From Meridianimaribacter flavus (GTDB lineage Bacteria; Bacteroidota; Bacteroidia; Flavobacteriales; Flavobacteriaceae), in the NCBI RefSeq assembly GCF_004366715.1, contig NZ_SOQZ01000004.1, positions 310,001 through 374,000 on the forward strand: a stretch of 64,000 bases of DNA, in the 5' to 3' direction. Below, piece after piece: positions 52,483 to 61,564 of this stretch. The notes below the pieces were generated by a model, which saw nothing but the letters and a program-made list of their open reading frames with translations, had not been told where the DNA came from and ran no database searches. The position numbers and the translations under genes were made by a program. Position 1 is the first letter of the stretch. Every line of letters begins with the position of its first letter.

Positions 52483-54345
52483 TTACATAAATTTTTTGTC
52501 GATGTCATCAACACTCATGGTTATAAAAGTCGTTTTATTTGTTGGCGAAACCGTAGGTTCCTTACAAGCAAATAGTGAGTTTACCAAATGCTCTTGTTCT
52601 TGTTTATTAAGCGATTGACCTGTTTTTATAGCTAAACTTTTTGCCATAGATTTTGCTAATAAATCTGTAGCACTAAAATTACTGTCTGGTACTTCTTGCT
52701 CAACATCACTTATCAGTTGTTCTAAAATAATAGACACTTCACTCTCAGGAACACCTAAAGGAACACCTGTAATCTCTATAGTATGGTCTTTAACGCTAGA
52801 AAATACAAAACCTGTACTTTCCAAATCTTCTTTTAACTGAATAAGTATTGGCAATTCTGTTGAGGAAAAATGCAACTGCAACGGAAATAACAACTGCTGA
52901 CTAACAGCTTCTTTCACAGTCATATTCTTCAGTAAATTTTCGTACAACACACGTTGATGCGCTCTATGCTGATCTATCAGCAACATACCAGATTTTATAG
53001 TACTCACAATGTATTTGTTGTGAAGCTGATAAGTAGCTTGTGTAGTTTCGGTTTGCGAATCATCAAACAAGGTTTCATTTTTTGAATCGCTTTCAAACTC
53101 TACTTCACTAAAATTATGGTCTTGCTGTGTACTTTTTGATTCTAATCCTACATACAAACTGTCCCAACTAGATGTATTTTGTTTCTTAAAGGCAACTACA
53201 GGTTTACTGCTTCCACCTCCATGAGATACTTTTTCCTTAAAAGGATTGAAATCTCTATCAACTTCTATTGTTGGTGGTGTAGCAACACTCTTATCTTTGT
53301 AATCGTAAGGCGTGTTTAGGTTAGGATCACTATCAAAATCTAAAACTGGCGCAATGTTAAATTGCCCTAAGCTGTGTTTTACTGCTGATCTTAAAATAGC
53401 ATACAAAGTATGTTCATCATCAAACTTAATTTCGGTTTTTGTTGGATGAATATTGATATCAATTGTTTTTGGGTCTACAGTAAGATTTAAAAAATAGCTT
53501 GGATGCGCTCCATCTTTTACCAAACCTTCAAATGCTGAATTGATAGCATGATTAAGGTAAGGACTTTTGATAAAACGATTATTTACAAAAAAGAACTGCT
53601 CGTTCTTTGTCTTTTTAGCAAACTCAGGTTTTCCTACAAACCCTGAAATTTTTAGCACTTCGGTAGTTTCTTCAACAGGAACTAACTTTTCGTTGGTTTT
53701 ACCTCCAAAAATATTTACTACACGTTGTCTGTAATTACTACTTGGTAGATTAAAAATTTCGCTGCCATTATGATACATTGCAAACACAATACTTGGATGC
53801 GCTAATGCGACACGATGAAATTCATCGATAATATGTCGTAACTCTACTGCATTGGATTTTAAAAAATTGCGTCGAGCAGGAATATTAAAAAATAAATGTT
53901 TTACAGCTAAAGACGTTCCTTTTGGTGTTACCACAACATTTTGAGCTTTAAGGTCGCTACCTTCAATCTCAATTTGGGTTCCTAGTTCGTCTTGCTCTTG
54001 TTTGGTTTTAAGTTCAACATGAGCAATAGCAGCAATACTAGCTAATGCTTCGCCTCTAAACCCTTTTGTATGTAAATTGAATAAATCTTCAGCAGCGCGT
54101 ATTTTGGATGTTGCATGACGCTCAAAGCTTAAACGTGCATCAGTAACACTCATGCCTTTACCATTATCAATAACCTGAATAAGTGTTTTACCTGAATCTT
54201 TTATAATAAGTTTTATTTCAGTAGACTCAGCATCTATTGCATTTTCGAGAAGCTCCTTAACCACTGAAGCAGGTCTTTGCACGACTTCGCCTGCTGCAAT
54301 TTGGTTAGCAACATGGTCTGGTAATAGTTGAATAATGTCTGCCAT
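52483..54345 (-). CDS. mutL: DNA mismatch repair protein MutL
   Basis: 620 residues. GHKL ATPase motifs: IAAGEVVQRPASVVKELLENAIDA, VIDNGKGM, ATSKI, GFRGEALASIAAIAHVE. The C-terminal domain carries LLIDQHRAHQRVLYENL, a variant of the endonuclease metal motif DQHAxxER(xxxE) with Gln in place of Glu, and ACKEPTVSPTNK. Coordinates MutS and downstream repair. Starts with ATG overlapping the preceding small gene by one base. Confidence 0.96.
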   Translation of the reverse strand: MADIIQLLPDHVANQIAAGEVVQRPASVVKELLENAIDAESTEIKLIIKDSGKTLIQVIDNGKGMSVTDARLSFERHATSKIRAAEDLFNLHTKGFRGEALASIAAIAHVELKTKQEQDELGTQIEIEGSDLKAQNVVVTPKGTSLAVKHLFFNIPARRNFLKSNAVELRHIIDEFHRVALAHPSIVFAMYHNGSEIFNLPSSNYRQRVVNIFGGKTNEKLVPVEETTEVLKISGFVGKPEFAKKTKNEQFFFVNNRFIKSPYLNHAINSAFEGLVKDGAHPSYFLNLTVDPKTIDINIHPTKTEIKFDDEHTLYAILRSAVKHSLGQFNIAPVLDFDSDPNLNTPYDYKDKSVATPPTIEVDRDFNPFKEKVSHGGGSSKPVVAFKKQNTSSWDSLYVGLESKSTQQDHNFSEVEFESDSKNETLFDDSQTETTQATYQLHNKYIVSTIKSGMLLIDQHRAHQRVLYENLLKNMTVKEAVSQQLLFPLQLHFSSTELPILIQLKEDLESTGFVFSSVKDHTIEITGVPLGVPESEVSIILEQLISDVEQEVPDSNFSATDLLAKSMAKSLAIKTGQSLNKQEQEHLVNSLFACKEPTVSPTNKTTFITMSVDDIDKKFM

Positions 54346-54626
54346 TAGCGTTTTGAAAAGAATATTGACAGGTCAAAATCAATAAAAATCAAAAAAACCA
54401 AAATCAATACACCTATAATAATCAATACACGTCTGTTGGCTCCAGCCGTATCTTCATTATGCTTATAATCGTCAATGGCATTAACAAACTTGGTTTTTAA
54501 TCCTTTATTGCTTCCTACAGTTTGCCTGTGTTCGTCAAATTTATGCTTAATTTCGTAAGGACTTCCCTCGCCTTTATAGTATCTTGGAGTGTATTCAAAC
54601 TTTTTATTTCTTCGTAATTTAAACAT
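54345..54626 (-). CDS. Small membrane protein (93 aa), upstream of mutL
   Basis: 93 residues: a basic N-terminal half with FEYTPRYYKGEGSPYEIKHK, and one C-terminal membrane helix (RVLIIIGVLILVFLIFIDF). In flavobacteria it lies between mutL and ribH and is often mislabelled as a riboflavin synthase subunit; the sequence shows no such domain. Paralogue of the 72-aa protein next to it (both start with K-F-x-YTPx). Confidence 0.75.
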   Translation of the reverse strand: MFKLRRNKKFEYTPRYYKGEGSPYEIKHKFDEHRQTVGSNKGLKTKFVNAIDDYKHNEDTAGANRRVLIIIGVLILVFLIFIDFDLSIFFSKR

Positions 54627-54640
54627 GATGTAACGCTTTA

Positions 54641-54859
54641 TTATTCGTAACGACTTAATATGTAAAGTATTACTAATACACCAATCAAAAACAAGACCAA
54701 AAAGGGTAAAGTAGTAAAAATACTTTTCTTACGTTTGTTAGCAGCTCTTACCTCTTCCCATTGTGCTTCAACACTTTTCTTGGTAGTATCATCTTGGTCT
54801 CTAAGATGTTTAGGCGTATAACTGAAACGTTTATTTTTACGTTGCTTAAAAAACTCCAC
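54641..54859 (-). CDS. Small membrane protein (72 aa), paralogue of the adjacent gene
   Basis: 72 residues: FFKQRKNKRFSYTPKHLRDQ, a basic middle and one C-terminal helix (TLPFLVLFLIGVLVILYIL). It resembles the 93-aa neighbour in N-terminal motif and topology, so the two arose by duplication. Role unknown. Confidence 0.72.
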   Translation of the reverse strand: MEFFKQRKNKRFSYTPKHLRDQDDTTKKSVEAQWEEVRAANKRKKSIFTTLPFLVLFLIGVLVILYILSRYE

Positions 54860-54966
54860 TATAAAGTATAATCGTTGTTACACTTCAAATGTACTTAAAA
54901 AGCTAGGAAAATAAGCCTTTCAACTGCTAAAAATTGTTAACAGTTTTAAAATGAAGAATAGTGTTT

Positions 54967-55446
54967 TTAAGCTTTTCGTCTAAGCTCTGCCATTTTTATT
55001 GCAGCAACAGCAGCTTCAACACCTTTGTTACCATGTTTACCTCCAGACCTATCAATTGCTTGTTGCATATTATTGTCGGTTAACACACAAAATATAACTG
55101 GCGTTTCACGCATCACGTTAAGGTCTTTGATACCTTGAGAAACAGCTTCACAAACAAAATCAAAATGCTTTGTTTCGCCTTGTATAACACTACCAATAGC
55201 AATAACAGCATTTACCATTTGCTCTTGCATTTTTTTGCTTCCATAAATTAGCTCGTAGCTACCAGGAACTTGCCAATGCACAATATTTTCAGGTAAAGCA
55301 CCATGCTCAATTAATGTATCGTAAGCGCCTTTAAAAAGGCCATTAGTAATGGTGTCGTTCCATTCAGAAACAACAATCCCAAACCGAAAGTCCTTCGCGT
55401 TTGGGATTGTGTTTTTATCGTATTCGGATAAATTTGCAGTTGCCAT
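54967..55446 (-). CDS. ribH: 6,7-dimethyl-8-ribityllumazine synthase
   Basis: 159 residues. FGIVVSEWNDTITNGLFKGA, VPGSYELIYGSKKM, IGSVIQGETKHFDFVCEAVS, and PVIFCVLTDNNMQQAIDRSGG are the lumazine synthase signatures (penultimate step of riboflavin synthesis). Ends the operon with the TPR gene, 5 bp apart. Confidence 0.96.
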   Translation of the reverse strand: MATANLSEYDKNTIPNAKDFRFGIVVSEWNDTITNGLFKGAYDTLIEHGALPENIVHWQVPGSYELIYGSKKMQEQMVNAVIAIGSVIQGETKHFDFVCEAVSQGIKDLNVMRETPVIFCVLTDNNMQQAIDRSGGKHGNKGVEAAVAAIKMAELRRKA

Positions 55447-55451
55447 ATGTA

Positions 55452-56216
55452 TTATAAACTTGCTTCTGCTTTTCCTATAAGTACATCTATATTAGAAGCT
55501 TCATTTGAAGCAGAAAATTCTTCTTTTATTCTTGTAAAATAGTTTAATGCTTTTTGGTTTTCACCTTGAGACAATGCTAATGTACCAGCTTTGTATAAAT
55601 ATAATGGTGTTGTAAACTCATTATTAGAAATTGCAATAGCTTGCTCGTAGTAATCCATAGCGTCTTTTGGCTGATTCAATTGCACAAAAGCATCACCAAT
55701 TCCTCCTTTTGCAAGTGGTGCTAACATGATATCATCACTTGAAAAATTGTTTAAGTAAGAAATTGCTTCAGAATATTTATTTAGGTTTAAGTAAGCCATA
55801 CCTGCATAATAGTTGGCTAAATTACCTGCAGGAGTACCACTGTATTTATCAGCAATATCAACCATACCATATTTACCTTCACCTCCATTTAAAGCTAATG
55901 TATATAAAGAATCTTTTTCAACACCATTAACCGCTTGGTCAAAATATTGTTGTGCTTTATACATTTCATTCATAGCTTCTCCAGCTTTTGGTTCAGCAAC
56001 AAATTTATTGTAACCTAAGTATCCAAGTATAACTGCAACAGCTACACCAACAATAATATAAATATAGTTTTGATTTTTAACAGCCCATTCTTCAGTCTTA
56101 GAAGCTGTTTCATCTAAAGTGTTAAAAACTTCAGCTGTTGTTGAGTGTTCTTCAATAGCTTCAACTTTTTCTTCTTTAGTCTTTGGTTTATATCCTCTTT
56201 TCTTATAAGTTGCCAT
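55452..56216 (-). CDS. TPR-containing membrane protein (YfgM-like)
   Basis: 254 residues from the ATG at 56216 (MATYKKRGYKPKTKEEKVEA); an upstream ATG at 56240 adds 8 residues. One N-terminal membrane helix (about 45-65, YIYIIVGVAVAVILGYLGY), then TPR-like repeats (about 110-250, NLANYYAGMAYLNLNKYSEA, PLAKGGIGDAFVQLNQPKDA). Scaffolding in the periplasm. Upstream of ribH in flavobacteria. Confidence 0.88.
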   Translation of the reverse strand: MATYKKRGYKPKTKEEKVEAIEEHSTTAEVFNTLDETASKTEEWAVKNQNYIYIIVGVAVAVILGYLGYNKFVAEPKAGEAMNEMYKAQQYFDQAVNGVEKDSLYTLALNGGEGKYGMVDIADKYSGTPAGNLANYYAGMAYLNLNKYSEAISYLNNFSSDDIMLAPLAKGGIGDAFVQLNQPKDAMDYYEQAIAISNNEFTTPLYLYKAGTLALSQGENQKALNYFTRIKEEFSASNEASNIDVLIGKAEASL

Positions 56217-56350
56217 ATATTCTCTATTTATGCGCCGCAAAAATAAAATTTTTATTGGTAAATAAAAGGTAAATTATTTGTTATTTTTCAATAATTTGCA
56301 CATCCTTTTCCATAATTGTTAACCAAAAACATCAATATATTGTTTGTTTT

Positions 56351-57430
56351 ATGATTTTAAATTCCCTTTCCCTACTTAATTACAAGAATTTTGAAAGCCA
56401 ATCTTTTGCTTTTGACACTAAGATAAACTGCTTTGTAGGTTCAAACGGAGTTGGGAAGACTAATGTTTTAGATGCTATTTATCATTTAGCTTTTGGAAAA
56501 AGTTATTTTAATCCTGTAGCTACACAAAACATAAAACACGATGCTGATTTTTTTGTTGTGGATGGTGTGTTTGACAAAGATGATAAAACCGAAAAGATTA
56601 TCGTGTCGCTAAAACGTGGTCAAAAAAAGATGATTAAGCGCAATGGAAAAGTGTACGATAAATTTAGCGACCATATTGGGTTTATTCCTTTGGTAATTAT
56701 TTCGCCTGCTGATAGAGACCTAATTATTGAAGGTAGCGATACACGTCGAAAATTTATAGACAACGTTATTTCACAAAGCAACAAACAGTATTTAAGCGAT
56801 TTAATTAACTATAACAAAGTACTCTCACAACGCAATGCGTTATTAAAATATTTTGCACTCAACAATACATTTAATGCTCAAACACTAGAGGTTTATAACG
56901 ACCAGTTAAATACTTATGGAACCTCAATTTTTAAAACTAGAGATGCTTTTTTAAAAGCCTTTATTCCTATTTTTAAATCGCGTTACAATGCTATTAGTAA
57001 CAATAATGAAGTTGTAAATCTTAGTTATAAAAGCGATTTGTTTGAAGCACAACTAAGCGAACTCCTTAGCAAAAACCTCAATAAAGACAAAGCTTTACAA
57101 TATACAAGTGTAGGCACTCATAAAGACGATCTTATTTTTGAAATTGAGCAATATCCTATCAAGAAATTTGGAAGCCAAGGACAGCAAAAATCGTTTTTAA
57201 TTGCATTAAAACTGGCTCAGTTTGATTTCTTAAAACAAGAAAGTGGTGTTGCTCCTATTTTGCTTTTAGATGACATTTTTGATAAACTAGACGAACAACG
57301 CGTAGCACAAATAGTTGGTCTTGTTGACGATGAGCATTTTGGTCAACTCTTTATAAGCGATACGCATGCTGAACGTACCGAAAATGTTGTGAAACAAATT
57401 CATCAATCGTATAAAATATTTGAATTATGA
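56351..57430 (+). CDS. recF: DNA replication/repair protein RecF
   Basis: 359 residues. Walker [10 protein letters not shown], signature [16 protein letters not shown], Walker [20 protein letters not shown]-like ATPase that loads RecA with RecO/RecR. It precedes a lipocalin and DUF721 gene, the familiar flavobacterial order. Confidence 0.95.
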   Translation: MILNSLSLLNYKNFESQSFAFDTKINCFVGSNGVGKTNVLDAIYHLAFGKSYFNPVATQNIKHDADFFVVDGVFDKDDKTEKIIVSLKRGQKKMIKRNGKVYDKFSDHIGFIPLVIISPADRDLIIEGSDTRRKFIDNVISQSNKQYLSDLINYNKVLSQRNALLKYFALNNTFNAQTLEVYNDQLNTYGTSIFKTRDAFLKAFIPIFKSRYNAISNNNEVVNLSYKSDLFEAQLSELLSKNLNKDKALQYTSVGTHKDDLIFEIEQYPIKKFGSQGQQKSFLIALKLAQFDFLKQESGVAPILLLDDIFDKLDEQRVAQIVGLVDDEHFGQLFISDTHAERTENVVKQIHQSYKIFEL

Positions 57431-57849
57431 TAAGAGCCTTTTGCGTTAGCTTAGTGTTTATGGCATTTTTTAATTGCTCTAACAATCCTGAGACATTTGT
57501 AGAACATATTGAAGGTTATTGGGAAATTGATGAAGTAACTTTAAAAGATGGTTCAAAACGCGACTACAATTTTAACAGCACTATAGATTATATTGAAATT
57601 ACTGACAGCTTAACAGGTTTTAGAAAAAAGTTGAAACCTAATTTCTCAGGAACTTTTGAAACGTCCAATGATGCTGAACAACTTAAGATTGTCTTAGAAA
57701 ACGATAGTTTAAACCTCTATTACAAAACACCTTTTCACAGCTGGAAAGAAACGGTTTTAAACGCTACAAAAGATGAACTTTTAATTCTTAATGCCAATAA
57801 AGATATGTATCTTTATAAACGTTACGAACCTATAAATCTTGAAGAATAA
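57427..57849 (+). CDS. Lipocalin-family lipoprotein
   Basis: 140 residues, lipobox MAFFNC with Cys17. Mature part [18 protein letters not shown] ... [20 protein letters not shown] is lipocalin-like. 4-bp overlap with recF and one base with DUF721. Ligand unknown. Confidence 0.82.
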   Translation: MIRAFCVSLVFMAFFNCSNNPETFVEHIEGYWEIDEVTLKDGSKRDYNFNSTIDYIEITDSLTGFRKKLKPNFSGTFETSNDAEQLKIVLENDSLNLYYKTPFHSWKETVLNATKDELLILNANKDMYLYKRYEPINLEE

Positions 57850-58145
57850 TGTCCAAACGCAACAACGAACACTCACCTATTAGCGACCTCCTAAAAGAGT
57901 TTGTAAACACTAACAACCTACAACAAGGTTTAGATAAGGTAAACGTACGTAATGCTTGGGAAAACATGATGGGAAATGGTGTAAACAACTACACTACCAA
58001 TATTGTTTTAAAACAAGACACACTTTATGTACAATTAAGCAGTAGTGTTTTGCGAGAAGAGTTAAGTTATGGTAAAGAAAAAATTATTGCTATGCTCAAT
58101 GAAAGTTTAGGTAAAGACGTTATCAAAAAACTAGTCCTACGATAA
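57849..58145 (+). CDS. DUF721 (DciA-like) protein
   Basis: 98 residues: SDLLKEFVNTNNLQQGLDKV, VRNAWENMMGNGVNNYT, LYVQLSSSVLREELSY, the DUF721/DciA core. DciA family proteins load the replicative helicase DnaB in bacteria without DnaC. Its location after recF is typical. This matters because the island carries its own DnaC-like ATPase. Confidence 0.85.
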   Translation: MSKRNNEHSPISDLLKEFVNTNNLQQGLDKVNVRNAWENMMGNGVNNYTTNIVLKQDTLYVQLSSSVLREELSYGKEKIIAMLNESLGKDVIKKLVLR

Positions 58146-58150
58146 ATAAA

Positions 58151-58180
58151 AAAAGCAGCTCAATGAGCTGCTTTTTTTTT
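58151..58180. terminator. Bidirectional terminator
   Basis: AAAAGCAGCTCA / TGAGCTGCTTTT stem with T-run, between convergent DUF721 and ndk. Confidence 0.88.
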
Positions 58181-58195
58181 ATGAATTATATGTTA

Positions 58196-58615
58196 TTAAA
58201 ACATTTCTCTTCCTGAAAAATGGAAAGCACCTTCAATAGCTGCGTTCTCATCGCTATCACTTCCGTGTACAGCGTTTTCACCAATAGAAGCAGCATACAT
58301 TTTACGTATTGTACCTTCAGCAGCCTCAGCAGGATTAGTAGCTCCAATTAAAGTTCTAAAATCTTCAACAGCATTATCTTTTTCTAAGATAGCTGCTACA
58401 ATTGGTCCACGAGTCATGTACTCAACCAACTCACCAAAAAATGGTCTTTCACTGTGAATAGCATAAAAAGCTTTTGCATCAGCAGTAGTCATGTGAGTTA
58501 ATTTCATTGCTACAATTCTAAATCCTGAAGCAGTTATTTTTTCTAATATTGCGCCAATGTGTCCTTTTTCAACAGCATCTGGCTTAAGCATTGTAAATGT
58601 TCTATTTGTTGCCAT
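58196..58615 (-). CDS. ndk: Nucleoside diphosphate kinase
   Basis: 139 residues, full length. [32 protein letters not shown], and the active-site region [13 protein letters not shown] with the phosphorylated His. Balances NTP pools. The promoter -7 lies at 58637-58644. Confidence 0.96.
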   Translation of the reverse strand: MATNRTFTMLKPDAVEKGHIGAILEKITASGFRIVAMKLTHMTTADAKAFYAIHSERPFFGELVEYMTRGPIVAAILEKDNAVEDFRTLIGATNPAEAAEGTIRKMYAASIGENAVHGSDSDENAAIEGAFHFSGREMF

Positions 58616-58636
58616 TTGTTTATTTTAATTTGGTTG

Positions 58637-58644
58637 CAAAAGTA
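58637..58644 (-). promoter_or_regulatory. ndk promoter -7 element
   Basis: On the minus strand it reads TACTTTTG (TAnnTTTG), 22 nt before the ndk ATG. Confidence 0.6.
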
Positions 58645-58703
58645 ATGTATTTCTTAACAAAAACAATATAAAGCAATATTAAAAAATTGTATCTTCGCCA
58701 GAT

Positions 58704-59723
58704 ATGACAAATGAAGATTACAGCAGCATAAAACAACTTTTAAGTTCCAAAAAAAACATTGTAATTGTACCTCATAAAAATCCTGATGGAGATGCTATAG
58801 GTTCAAGCTTAGGTTTATACCATTACCTTAAAAAGTACAATCATGAGGTTACAGTAATTGCACCTAATGATTATCCTGATTTTTTAAAGTGGATGCCTAG
58901 TGAAACCTCAATTTTAAAATACGAACTACAACAGGAAGATTGTGACACAGTAATTAATCAAGCAGATATTATTTTCACTTTAGATTTTAATGCGTTGAAT
59001 CGAATTGGAGATATGGAAACTCCTATCCAATCTGCTACAGGTATTAAGATAATGATTGACCACCATCAGCAACCTGATGATTATGCATTGTATATGTATT
59101 CTGATGTTAGCATGTCATCAACCTGTGAAATGGTGTATAATTTCATTTGTAACTTAGGTGATGAAAATAGTATAGACCAAGACATTTCAACCTGTTTATA
59201 TACAGGAATTATGACTGATACTGGTTCGTTTAGGTTTCCTTCAACCACGAGTACAACTCACAAAGTTATTGCCAATTTAATTGAAAAAGGAGCAAATAAC
59301 GCTCAAATACACAATAACATTTACGACACCAATACTTATAGTAGATTACAATTATTAGGTTGTGCACTCAGCAATCTAAAAGTATTGCCAGAGTACAGAA
59401 CAGCTTACATAAGTTTGTCGCAACAAGAGCTTAACACATTCAACTTTAAAAAAGGTGACACCGAAGGTTTTGTTAATTACGGTCTCTCGCTAGAAGGTAT
59501 TGTATTTGCTGTTATTTTTATAGAAAACGAGCAAGAAAACATTGTAAAAGTGTCGCTAAGAAGTAAAGGAGCGTTTTCAGTAAACGAATTTTCTAGAGCA
59601 CATTTTAATGGTGGTGGACACACAAATGCTGCTGGTGGAAAAAGTGATTTGGGCTTAAAAGAAACTATTGAAAAATTTATTAGTATATTACCCAGCTATA
59701 AAGAGGTCCTAAATCATGAATAA
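58704..59723 (+). CDS. DHH phosphoesterase (NrnA-type oligoribonuclease/pAp phosphatase)
   Basis: 339 residues. PHKNPDGDAIGSSLGLYHYL (DHH motif I), FTLDFNALNRIGD, IDHHQQPDD (DHH box), and C-terminal DHHA1 GGGHTNAAGG. Degrades nanoRNA or pAp. It overlaps gldI by 8 bp. A TATCTTCG box lies only 7-14 nt upstream of the ATG, so the leader would be very short. Confidence 0.93.
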   Translation: MTNEDYSSIKQLLSSKKNIVIVPHKNPDGDAIGSSLGLYHYLKKYNHEVTVIAPNDYPDFLKWMPSETSILKYELQQEDCDTVINQADIIFTLDFNALNRIGDMETPIQSATGIKIMIDHHQQPDDYALYMYSDVSMSSTCEMVYNFICNLGDENSIDQDISTCLYTGIMTDTGSFRFPSTTSTTHKVIANLIEKGANNAQIHNNIYDTNTYSRLQLLGCALSNLKVLPEYRTAYISLSQQELNTFNFKKGDTEGFVNYGLSLEGIVFAVIFIENEQENIVKVSLRSKGAFSVNEFSRAHFNGGGHTNAAGGKSDLGLKETIEKFISILPSYKEVLNHE

Positions 59724-60261
59724 AAGCATCATTATATTACTAATAAGTTTTATGGCTTTTAGCTGTAAATCACCTGAAGCTAGACTTCCTAAGACCGTTA
59801 AATCTGGTTCATTTATTAATGCTTCAGTAGAACGAAATATTAAACTAAATAAAAAAGAGCAACAGTTTATTGAAGGTATTATTAAAGATAATCCTGAAAT
59901 AGATTACATTGCTTCTGAAAGTGGTTTTTGGTACTATTACAATACTAAAATTGAACAAGATACCATTACACCACAGTTTGGTGACATTGTAAATTTTGAT
60001 TACGATGTTAAAGACTTGAATGGTTCACAAATCTATTCTGAAGAAGACATAGCACCTCAAGATTATGCTATGGACAAAGAAGAATTGTTTACAGGCCTTA
60101 GAGAAGGTTTAAAACTTATGAAACCAGGAGAAACAGTAACATTCTTATTTCCTTCGCAAAAAGCCTATGGCTATTATGGTGACACCAATAAAATAGGTGT
60201 TAACACACCTTTAATGTGTAAGGTAACCGTAAATACAATAACAAAAAAACAAAACAATTAA
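59716..60261 (+). CDS. gldI: Gliding motility peptidyl-prolyl isomerase GldI
   Basis: 181 residues, lipobox-like FMAFSC with Cys17. FKBP-type domain: PQFGDIVNFDYDVKDLNGSQIYSEEDI, EELFTGLREGLKLMKPGETVTFLFPSQKAYGYYGDTNKIG. Lipoprotein PPIase needed for type IX secretion and gliding in Flavobacterium. Assigned from family and neighbours. Confidence 0.92.
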   Translation: MNKSIIILLISFMAFSCKSPEARLPKTVKSGSFINASVERNIKLNKKEQQFIEGIIKDNPEIDYIASESGFWYYYNTKIEQDTITPQFGDIVNFDYDVKDLNGSQIYSEEDIAPQDYAMDKEELFTGLREGLKLMKPGETVTFLFPSQKAYGYYGDTNKIGVNTPLMCKVTVNTITKKQNN

Positions 60262-60271
60262 TTAAAATTTT

Positions 60272-61495
60272 ATGAAACTGATTAGTAAAGCCCTACAGTT
60301 ATTTATTTTATTTATACTAGTAACTGCAACCTCATGCAAAGAAGACCTTTATCCAGATTTAGAAGATGGTCTTTATGCTGAAATAGTGACTTCTAAAGAT
60401 ACTATGGTTGCTAAGTTATTCTTTGAAAAAGTACCAGTTACTGTTGCCAATTTTGTGGCTTTAGCCGAAGGTACTCACCCTTTAGTTAGCGAGCAATTTA
60501 AAGGAAAACCATTTTACGATAGTTTGACTTTTCATAGAGTTATGGATAAATTCATGATTCAAGGTGGAGACCATACTGCTACTGGATCTGGTGATCCTGG
60601 TTACAGATTTGTTGCCGATTTTGACCCAAGCTTAAAACATGATAAAGCAGGTGTATTATCAATGGCAAATGGTGGAGGAATTGACACCAACGGAAGTCAG
60701 TTTTTTATTACCGAAGTACCATACCCAAGCTTAGATGCTTTTGATGCTAATGGTGACTTTAAACCTTGTGACCAACGTGGTGTAAGCTGCCATTCAGTAT
60801 TTGGACAATTGGTAAAAGGTATTGAAGTACAAGATTCAATTTCTAACGTAAAAGTTGGACGTGGTAACAAGCCTCTTGAAAATGTATACATCTACAAAGT
60901 AAACATTATCAGAAAAGGATCAGCTGCAAAATCTTTCAACGCTGCTAAGGTTTTTGAAGAGCAAATGCCTAAGGTAAAAGAAGATTTAGAAAACATGAAA
61001 GAACAAGCTCGTATAAGAGCTGAAGAAGAAAAGAAAGCTAGAGAAGCTAAAAATGCTGAAGCTGGTGCTGAAATAAAAATACAATTAGACGAATACCTAA
61101 CTAAAGCTACCGAAACAGCTTCAGGTTTAAGAGTATATTACATTAACAAAGGTGATGGAGAAAAGCCTGCACAAGGTAAAAGAGCGTATGTAAACTACGA
61201 AGGTTATTATGAAGATGGACGTTTATTTGACAGTAATGTTGAAGCTGTTGCTGAGCGTCATGGTATGTTGGACGAGCGTAGAAAAGAAGCTAATATGTAC
61301 AAGCCTTTCCCTATGAAAATTAGTCCAGATGCACAACTTATTGCAGGTATGAAAGAAGCCCTTGCTGATATGCGTGTTGGTGATAAAGTATATATGTACA
61401 TTCCTTATCACTTAGCCTATGGCGAACGTGATTACGGACCAATTCCTGCAAAATCAAACCTATCGTTTATTGCTGAAATGACAGGAATAGAATAG
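60272..61495 (+). CDS. Cyclophilin-FKBP fusion PPIase lipoprotein
   Basis: 407 residues. Lipobox VTATSC with Cys22. Cyclophilin domain (about 35-210): MVAKLFFEKVPVTVANFVALAEGTHP, FHRVMDKFMIQGGD, GSQFFITEVPYPSLD. A helical linker (about 225-280), then an FKBP domain: RAYVNYEGYYEDGRLFDSNV, AYGERDYGPIPAKSNLSF. Two PPIase folds in one envelope protein, following gldI by 11 bp. Confidence 0.93.
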   Translation: MKLISKALQLFILFILVTATSCKEDLYPDLEDGLYAEIVTSKDTMVAKLFFEKVPVTVANFVALAEGTHPLVSEQFKGKPFYDSLTFHRVMDKFMIQGGDHTATGSGDPGYRFVADFDPSLKHDKAGVLSMANGGGIDTNGSQFFITEVPYPSLDAFDANGDFKPCDQRGVSCHSVFGQLVKGIEVQDSISNVKVGRGNKPLENVYIYKVNIIRKGSAAKSFNAAKVFEEQMPKVKEDLENMKEQARIRAEEEKKAREAKNAEAGAEIKIQLDEYLTKATETASGLRVYYINKGDGEKPAQGKRAYVNYEGYYEDGRLFDSNVEAVAERHGMLDERRKEANMYKPFPMKISPDAQLIAGMKEALADMRVGDKVYMYIPYHLAYGERDYGPIPAKSNLSFIAEMTGIE

Positions 61496-61514
61496 ATTTC
61501 TAAATATTAAGAAT

Positions 61515-61552
61515 AAAAAAACTCCATTTTCAGATGAAAATGGAGTTTTTTT
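61515..61552. terminator. Bidirectional terminator
   Basis: AAAAAACTCCATTTTC / GAAAATGGAGTTTTTT stem with AGAT loop, between convergent PPIase and pepD. Confidence 0.9.
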
Positions 61553-61564
61553 ATGGTGTTCAAT

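Noticed and set aside
54345-54626. Riboflavin synthase subunit
   Set aside because: The usual automatic label for this position; the protein is a short one-helix membrane protein without a lumazine/riboflavin domain.
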